A DNA stretch of 64,000 nt, taken from NCBI GenBank assembly GCA_902384585.1, contig CABMCJ010000004.1, forward strand, positions 124,001 through 188,000, read 5' to 3'. The position numbers and the translations under genes are program-made. Below, piece by piece: positions 59,157-64,000 of this stretch; positions within the stretch are counted from its first letter, which is position 1; each line of letters starts with the position of its first letter. The notes under the pieces were generated by a model. The model was given only the letters and a program-made list of their open reading frames with translations. It had not been told where the DNA came from and did no database searches. The DNA is from Candidatus Anstonella stagnisolia (GTDB lineage Archaea; Micrarchaeota; Micrarchaeia; Anstonellales; Anstonellaceae).

Positions 59157-61426
59157 CTCCTCTTTCTTTTCCCTATCCCCAGCACAGTGAGCAAATCTTT
59201 TGCCTGTCCCTTAAGCGCCTTTGTTTTGAATTTGCCCCCAAATCCGCCGCCTCCAATCTGTGGCAAGCCTCCAAAAAGTGGAAGTGAAGGCGGGGCTGCG
59301 AGCTGTGGCATTCCTGTCCTTGGAGGCAATGGAGCCCTTTCTGGCACGTCCAGCCTCATAGGTGTAGATACCCTCTCCGGCACAGGGACGCGCTCCGGCA
59401 CCAGCACCCTCTGCGGTACAAAAGCTGGTGTCCGTTCAGGCACAAAAGTGCGCTCTGGCGCAAACACTCTTTGCGGCGCAAGAACTCTCTCAGGCACAAG
59501 GACGCGCTCCGGCACCGTCATTCTTTGAGGCACAAAAATTCTTTCCGGCACCAGCCTGTTTTCCGTTTCCATGCGCGGAACCGTAATCGTGCGGCTCATA
59601 AAAACAGGCATGGGCACCTGGATTTCCACAATGGAAGTTTCATACGCTACCCTCTGCGGCGCAAGCCTTCTTGCAAACATCTGCAATTCTTCCGTCTCTA
59701 TGAATTGCGGCACCAGTCTTTCCACTTGCACAAGGACTTCCTTTTGCACCAGGACTTCACGCTGCATTTCCAACTGCAGCAATCTTCCGCCGCCGCTCGC
59801 GCCGCCTTCAGTCCCTCCGCCGCCCCCAAATCCCCCTTTCCCTTTTGGCAGGATAGTCTCAAGCGTTCCTGTTCCTCTTGTGCTTGCAACTTTGGAAATA
59901 AATGTCTGTCCCTTCTCACTCTCAAATGCAAAAACGTCCTCTACCCTGCCTTTCATAAGAATATTTCCCCCTTTTCCATACGTAGTGAAGTCCTGCTTCA
60001 AATATCCTTCCGGCTGACTTGCCCGCAGCGGGAATGTTTCAATAATAGGGGGTTTTTCCATAGGAAGCGGTGGCAACTCGCGCCCTGCTTTCGCTGCTGC
60101 CTGTAATTCCAACACAGTTGGCTCTTGGAGCGCTTTTATTTCTCCCACTTTAACAGTAGGCGGCTCTGTTTTTACTGTCCCAAAAGAAAGCTGGGGCTTT
60201 GTAAACTCATATTCCAATCCTTTTGGAGTTTGCGCAAACAAAACTCCCGGCCCTTGCTCAAGCTCTACTCTGTATTCGGGCTTAATACCCCCTTTAATTT
60301 GCGTAGCTGTGTACTGCGCCTCACCCAACATAATGGGCTGCCTAACTGACATAGGCTTGAACTCGGGCGAGGACACAATCTCCACTCTTCCAACCTTCAC
60401 AACTTGGCGCAGCGGTTGTGCCAAGGTGCTCTCAAATTTCACTTTCCCAAAACCTTCTCCCATCGGTTCTATAATTGCGCGCGTATTTATGGGCGCTGCA
60501 ATTTCTTCTGTCGGGGCTGCCACCCTAATCGTGGGAGCGAACTTTCCGGCACCAACCGCAAGAAGTGCAGTCCCAGCCACCATTGCAATCTGTTCAGGTG
60601 GCATACTCGTTAATGCATTCCACGAATACGAAACTCCTCTTCCAAATTCTCCTCGCTCACCCTCAACAGCAGTGCGGGCAACACCATATGTACCAGGTAC
60701 TAAAATGCCTAATTGCGAAAACGGAGTAAGAACGCCTTCTATCAAAGCAGGTGCGGCAGAAGCAATACCCAACACATTCCCCTTAACTACATCCCCTTTT
60801 GCAAACCCTTCATGAGCCTGCGCCTGCATTTTCTCCTTTATCCCAGTATAAAACTCCCTCACTCCTTTTATCGGATAAAAATCAGCAGCAGGCACTCCTA
60901 CTGACCTCTCAAAACGCTCTTGTGCCCCAAACCAGCCCACTGCCTGTTTAGAAACTTCTTGCTGTATTGGGGTCTGTCGGCCCTCTCCCGGCAGTCTAGG
61001 CTCTTGGGAAACCAAAATAGTTCTTCCCGCCATTGCTTCCCTTGCCTGCACTGCTTTTTGCGCGGCTTCCTGCGCAGCAACCATTCCCCCTTCAATAGTT
61101 GGACTTTGGACTAAAACTCTCCCAGCTTGGGGCGCAAGCGCATTGCTTGCAACTGGAGTATATGGCAGTGGCATGGAGATGCTCTGCGGCACACTTTGCG
61201 GCTGCTCAACTCTTACTGGAATTCTTTGCGCTGCTTGGGGCGCTCCTGCACCGGAAGCCAGTCCCTGCTGAATTGCGAGCCGCTGTGCCTGCGAAAGTTG
61301 AACTTGCCCGTTCACAACTGGTGCAATCTGCCCAACAGGCGCGCCAAGAACCTGCTTAGCCTCTGCAGTTACTACTGTGCCGCCTGCTCCTGCGCCTCCA
61401 GTGCTTCCCCCTACCATTTTGCCCAT
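59153..61426 (-). CDS. 757-residue repeat protein, possible structural/scaffold protein
   Basis: Gly/Ala/Gln/Pro-rich N terminus, one central hydrophobic region (about 290-312, MVAGTALLAVGAGKFAP) and no signal peptide. A Gly-rich hinge (GKGGFGGGGGTEGG) leads to a 12-fold hexapeptide array at residues ~624-702 with units like VPERVL, APQRVF and VPERVP, preceded by related EVLVQK units. The tail is basic (GIGKRKRR). The low-complexity design fits a structural, tape-measure or tether role. First gene of the minus operon. Confidence 0.7.
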   Translation of the reverse strand: MGKMVGGSTGGAGAGGTVVTAEAKQVLGAPVGQIAPVVNGQVQLSQAQRLAIQQGLASGAGAPQAAQRIPVRVEQPQSVPQSISMPLPYTPVASNALAPQAGRVLVQSPTIEGGMVAAQEAAQKAVQAREAMAGRTILVSQEPRLPGEGRQTPIQQEVSKQAVGWFGAQERFERSVGVPAADFYPIKGVREFYTGIKEKMQAQAHEGFAKGDVVKGNVLGIASAAPALIEGVLTPFSQLGILVPGTYGVARTAVEGERGEFGRGVSYSWNALTSMPPEQIAMVAGTALLAVGAGKFAPTIRVAAPTEEIAAPINTRAIIEPMGEGFGKVKFESTLAQPLRQVVKVGRVEIVSSPEFKPMSVRQPIMLGEAQYTATQIKGGIKPEYRVELEQGPGVLFAQTPKGLEYEFTKPQLSFGTVKTEPPTVKVGEIKALQEPTVLELQAAAKAGRELPPLPMEKPPIIETFPLRASQPEGYLKQDFTTYGKGGNILMKGRVEDVFAFESEKGQTFISKVASTRGTGTLETILPKGKGGFGGGGGTEGGASGGGRLLQLEMQREVLVQKEVLVQVERLVPQFIETEELQMFARRLAPQRVAYETSIVEIQVPMPVFMSRTITVPRMETENRLVPERIFVPQRMTVPERVLVPERVLAPQRVFAPERTFVPERTPAFVPQRVLVPERVPVPERVSTPMRLDVPERAPLPPRTGMPQLAAPPSLPLFGGLPQIGGGGFGGKFKTKALKGQAKDLLTVLGIGKRKRR
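59321..59557 (-). repeat. 18-base tandem repeats coding for P-x-R hexapeptides
   Basis: Within the 757-residue gene, about 12 degenerate 18-base units encode xPERxx or xPQRxx. A Pro falls at nearly every sixth position, broken once by a two-residue insertion. Confidence 0.8.
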
Positions 61427-61466
61427 CTCTTCTCTTATCTCAAGAGGAATTTTACAGCATCCAAAA

Positions 61467-61492
61467 TATTCCTAATGGAATAATTATAATAC
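61467..61492. promoter_or_regulatory. Divergent promoter with an operator-like palindrome
   Basis: Between the two element operons, TATTCC-TAAT-GGAATA is a perfect inverted repeat (61467-61482) directly beside the TATA box ATTATAATAC (61483-61492). A dimeric regulator bound there could block both directions. Confidence 0.5.
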
Positions 61493-61542
61493 TTCTCTTC
61501 AAAATACGCATGCCGCCCAACAGCGGGGAGGTGAAACGCAGA

Positions 61543-61809
61543 ATGCGACAAATAATTGACACCCTTCTTATCATAGTCGTAAGCGCAGTTATTTCTATGA
61601 TAGGTGCCGGCATGATTTCTCTCGCCTACTCAATAGTGGCAGGAATAGCCGGCGCAAACAGCACCATGCTCGGAACAGCTTTCACGAGCTCGGGAACCTC
61701 CATCACAACCATGACTAGCCTTATGCCTCTCCTGGCATTGGCAATGATGGGAGGCATAGCTCTCGGTGCATTGCTCAACTACATCGGCTTCTTTGGCAGA
61801 AGGGAGTAA
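61543..61809 (+). CDS. Two-helix membrane miniprotein, candidate major structural subunit
   Basis: 88 residues from MRQIIDTLLI: two long hydrophobic helices (4-32 and 56-80) joined by an Ala/Ser/Thr-rich turn, ending FFGRRE. The start is set by a full GGAGGTGA ribosome site (61526-61533), 9 bases before this ATG and after the upstream in-frame ATG. Size and hairpin topology match both spindle-virus capsid proteins and VirB2-like pilins. The strong ribosome site suggests high expression. Confidence 0.7.
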   Translation: MRQIIDTLLIIVVSAVISMIGAGMISLAYSIVAGIAGANSTMLGTAFTSSGTSITTMTSLMPLLALAMMGGIALGALLNYIGFFGRRE

Positions 61810-61865
61810 GCCGGACAGACAGGAACGCTTATGCGCGGCAATGCGCAGCGGTGGTTTGGCCACCT

Positions 61866-62237
61866 ATGATTTTTATGCAAGAAGTGAAAGAACGCGAAGA
61901 AATACGTGCATTGCTTGCACGCATGTATGCGATTGATGCCACTTTAGCAGAGCAGACTATCAATTACATTTTCATGCAGCTTGACAACACCACGCTGCGC
62001 GGCAGGATAAACGTTTACGAGTACGCATTCCTGCTCAAGCGCGCAATAGTTGGCGAGCTGGAACTTCTTTTCCTGAAAAACTTCACGCGCGATTTGATAA
62101 GCAGGCAGATTTTCATGCGCTCAACTGAGAATTTGGTGGCCCTGCTTTTCACCCGCGTTTTAAACGGGCTTGACTACAACCTGCTTTTGGAAGAAATAAA
62201 GGCAAGCGCAACAAGGACTACAATAGTGAAAAGCTGA
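61866..62237 (+). CDS. Hypothetical soluble protein of the element
   Basis: 123 residues, all helical by eye (REEIRALLARMYAIDATLAE, VYEYAFLLKRAIVGELEL). No family. The ATG overlaps, as ATGA, the stop of a 12-codon frame (61831-61869, MRGNAQRWFGHL). A GGTGG-TTTGG-CCACC hairpin (61851-61865) sits right before it, so initiation may be coupled or masked. A GTG at 61851 or the ATG at 61875 are alternatives. Confidence 0.55.
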   Translation: MIFMQEVKEREEIRALLARMYAIDATLAEQTINYIFMQLDNTTLRGRINVYEYAFLLKRAIVGELELLFLKNFTRDLISRQIFMRSTENLVALLFTRVLNGLDYNLLLEEIKASATRTTIVKS

Positions 62238-62242
62238 TTTGC

Positions 62243-62320
62243 ATGAGCGACATAGAAATAGTATTGGTTGCAGGCATCATCCTTACGCTCGTCTCATACT
62301 GGTGGATATACGAAAATTGA
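62243..62320 (+). CDS. 25-residue single-helix membrane microprotein
   Basis: MSDIEIVLVAGIILTLVSYW, then WIYEN: an acidic start and one membrane helix. It sits exactly between two operon genes (5 bases after one, 9 before the next) with no other use for that space. Too short for gene callers. Confidence 0.55.
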   Translation: MSDIEIVLVAGIILTLVSYWWIYEN

Positions 62321-62329
62321 GGTGTACAC

Positions 62330-63196
62330 ATGGCTGGGGAACTTTTTGGATTGGACTTTTCATCAGCTTTCAATGCGCCTGCTGTCTTATTGCTCCTCAT
62401 AGGAATATCCGGCATACTTGCAGTTATTGGCTCCTTCTTCTACATGAACGTGAACAAGAAGCATCCCAAGGTGAATTTCCTCCTGCTCTCAAAAATGGGC
62501 ATCATAACGAGAGGCGTGCGCCTTTTCAGTGGCAAAACCGTAAGCACCGTAACTGCTTGGGAATTGCTCCTAGGAAAAATCCCGTCAGGTTTCCGCATCT
62601 CTGACTTCACTTACGAATATGTTGGCACAAAAAAAACTTATGTGGGCTACTGGATTGACGGGCGCATATTGCCCACCACCATGAACTTCGGCAATACCCA
62701 GTTCACCCTCATTAAGTGCCCCAAATGCGGAAAGTCTGATGCCTTGGACACCTCTTGGATGAAAGACAAGGGTGGCATACTTTTCTGCTCCGATTGCGAC
62801 TGCCCGCTCAAGGAAGAGGGCATTTTGCTTGATAATGTCCTATTACACGCATTAAAGTTTGACCCCTCCCTAGAGACCCGCTTCATCTACTTCTCTGAAA
62901 AAATAGGGGATAGCATCAAGAAAATACCCATCCAGGAGTGGGTCTCCATTTACGACATCGCAGCAAGGATAGGGGATATTTTCACGCACGAAATACGCAA
63001 CGTGGACAACTACGTGGAAAAGCAGAACCCTCTCCTCACCATCCTCATGGCAACCGTTCCCTACGCAATCATTACGCTGACAATGGCAGTGGCCATATAC
63101 GTGATGTGGCTCGGCGTGAACGGGCAGATTACGCAGTCTGCGCAGCTGCTCCTTGAGGCGGCAAAGGAACTGGCAAAAGCAAAAGGGGTATCTTAA
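62330..63196 (+). CDS. Membrane protein with internal zinc ribbon
   Basis: 288 residues. N-terminal membrane helix (PAVLLLLIGISGILAVIGSF), a soluble domain with a zinc ribbon CPKCGKSDALDT...CSDCDCP near residues 124-161, then a C-terminal membrane helix (ILMATVPYAIITLTMAVAIY) and an amphipathic end. No family recognised. GAGGTG precedes the ATG; it shares TAATG with the next gene. Confidence 0.7.
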   Translation: MAGELFGLDFSSAFNAPAVLLLLIGISGILAVIGSFFYMNVNKKHPKVNFLLLSKMGIITRGVRLFSGKTVSTVTAWELLLGKIPSGFRISDFTYEYVGTKKTYVGYWIDGRILPTTMNFGNTQFTLIKCPKCGKSDALDTSWMKDKGGILFCSDCDCPLKEEGILLDNVLLHALKFDPSLETRFIYFSEKIGDSIKKIPIQEWVSIYDIAARIGDIFTHEIRNVDNYVEKQNPLLTILMATVPYAIITLTMAVAIYVMWLGVNGQITQSAQLLLEAAKELAKAKGVS

Positions 63197-63591
63197 TGGA
63201 CTTCACGAGGCGCCAGTATGTCGGGGGCGTGGAACACAAGGAGCTCTACAACTACCATGAGGTTTTTGCCTCCGCACTTGCAAACGCCTTCACGCTAGGC
63301 GCAAACGCAAACACAGTGGGCGGCAACATTGACAAGCAGCGTTACAGGGATTTGGTGAAAAACGTCATAATTGCCGCCATCGCCATGAAGCGCAACCACT
63401 CGGAAAACAAGGCAGACTTTGAAAAGCTAAAAAACGGAAAATATTTTGAGGACATGGAGGACATGGACAAGTGGTTCCTCACTATGATTTTGAAGATGGA
63501 CATCGCGAACCTCATGCCCAACTACGAGTTTGACCATACGCCTTTTGCTGAATGGGCTGCTATTGAGCGCGAAGTGAAAGAGGGTGTCTAA
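63196..63591 (+). CDS. Hypothetical soluble protein of the element
   Basis: 131 residues, charged, helical, no membrane segment and no family (ELYNYHEVFASALANAFTLG, DKWFLTMILKMDIANLMP). It begins in a TAATG overlap and its stop is followed at once by the ATPase start, so it is probably a co-translated partner of the ATPase. Confidence 0.65.
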   Translation: MDFTRRQYVGGVEHKELYNYHEVFASALANAFTLGANANTVGGNIDKQRYRDLVKNVIIAAIAMKRNHSENKADFEKLKNGKYFEDMEDMDKWFLTMILKMDIANLMPNYEFDHTPFAEWAAIEREVKEGV

Positions 63592-64000
63592 TTGTTCCGT
63601 CCAGTCGGCATTCTTGAGCGCGAAGCGAATATCCTGCGCGCGGCAGCACGGCAGCAGGGCGGAATTGTGCGCATAGAGAATATCGTCAATTACGGCTGGA
63701 ACCTTCAAATGCGGAAATTTGACGCGCACGTGGTGATTGGGGGCAGGAACGGCGTAGGGAAGTCCATGCTCATGCTCGCAATCATGCGCGAGTATATGAA
63801 GAAGCAGGGCCCTGCAATCTCCTTCTATGAGGCTGAGCAGAACGACAAGATACACTTTCTCTATACATACCATACGAGGGACGAATTTAGCAAGCTCATA
63901 CGCGAACTGCGGAATTGCATTTTTGGCATAGACGAGCTCAAGGTATTCTTTGACCACCGCCGCTTTAACCTTGGAGAGCAAATGAACCTCTACAATACCG
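63592..64000 (+). CDS. P-loop ATPase, N-terminal part (cut by window edge)
   Basis: At least 136 residues. The TTG at 63592 directly follows the preceding stop in the same frame, with GAGGGTG before it; the next ATG is 40 codons later. Walker A is VVIGGRNGVGKSMLMLAI near residue 48, Walker B is CIFGIDELKVFF near residue 110, followed by HRRFNLGEQ. The spacing and the Arg after Walker B suggest a DNA-pumping or assembly ATPase (FtsK/HerA, VirD4 or Zot-like), but the family cannot be fixed from this part. Confidence 0.7.
   Translation, partial: MFRPVGILEREANILRAAARQQGGIVRIENIVNYGWNLQMRKFDAHVVIGGRNGVGKSMLMLAIMREYMKKQGPAISFYEAEQNDKIHFLYTYHTRDEFSKLIRELRNCIFGIDELKVFFDHRRFNLGEQMNLYNT

Noticed and set aside
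1-64000. tRNA and rRNA genes
   Set aside because: I looked for T-loop (GGTTCRANNCC) and acceptor patterns in the gaps and saw none; a tRNAscan run would settle it.
1-64000. CRISPR arrays or insertion sequences
   Set aside because: No regularly spaced identical repeats and no transposase gene were seen. The repeated segments found are promoter copies, gene tails or protein-coding repeats.

Overview
The window is archaeal chromosome. It carries split DNA polymerase D (DP1 and DP2), topoisomerase VI A and B, PCNA, RpoL, exosome Csl4, NAC, the L1-L10-L12 stalk operon, ribosomal S3Ae and S15, a DUF373 protein, archaeal TATA boxes, oligo-T terminators and GGAGGTGA-type ribosome binding sites. Genes are dense and mostly single or in short overlapping runs, and many proteins are lineage-specific with no family I recognise. 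This fits a small-genome DPANN archaeon (Micrarchaeota/Diapherotrites-like), but the phylum is an inference that needs a marker tree.

Layout. 1-2.6 kb (minus): serS (cut by the window edge), serA and a class V aminotransferase, a serine-making and serine-charging set. 2.7-5.9 kb: orphan genes, NAC, a candidate small structured RNA and a tandem array of five hairpins. 6-13.2 kb (minus): S3Ae, S15, a dITP/XTP pyrophosphatase, a membrane protein, valS, a metallo-beta-lactamase hydrolase and a secreted transglutaminase-like protein. 13.2-14.4 kb (plus): a ubiquitin-like sulfur carrier ending in GG and a TtuA/NcsA-type tRNA thiolase. 14.4-23.7 kb (minus): DP1, DP2, a CorA-like transporter, a Dim2/PNO1-like KH protein, Top6B and Top6A. 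23.8-31.1 kb: Sua5, small membrane and basic proteins, UvrB, a 636-residue orphan and DUF373. 31.2-39 kb: Csl4-RpoL-signal peptidase, a TGA-interrupted gene, a secreted protein, PCNA, a geranylgeranyl-reductase-like flavoprotein and L1-L10-L12. 39-45.3 kb: ankyrin-like protein, inositol monophosphatase, Maf, a methyltransferase, a circularly permuted GTPase, a two-repeat Cys-rich protein and a histidine phosphatase. 45.4-50.1 kb: coiled-coil, lipoprotein and amidase-like orphans.

From about 50.4 kb to the right edge lies what looks like an integrated element. It has a serine recombinase, several Cys-rich small proteins, a C5-methylase-like protein, a tightly overlapping minus-strand operon of six secreted or membrane proteins (beta-helix surface protein, multi-TM proteins, a 757-residue repeat protein) and a divergent plus-strand operon. 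The latter starts with an 88-residue two-helix membrane protein and ends, cut by the window, in a P-loop ATPase. A provirus of spindle-shaped type or a conjugation/secretion-like machine are both possible.

The most unusual signal is not a gene. After the stop codons of at least four core genes (the sulfur carrier, Csl4, RpoL, PCNA) there are short extra copies of the same C-terminal tail, each with its own stop codon. In the sulfur carrier and PCNA the differences in the aligned tail codons are all synonymous. That means the copies diverged while coding, so they look like scars of allele replacement rather than ordinary tandem duplications.
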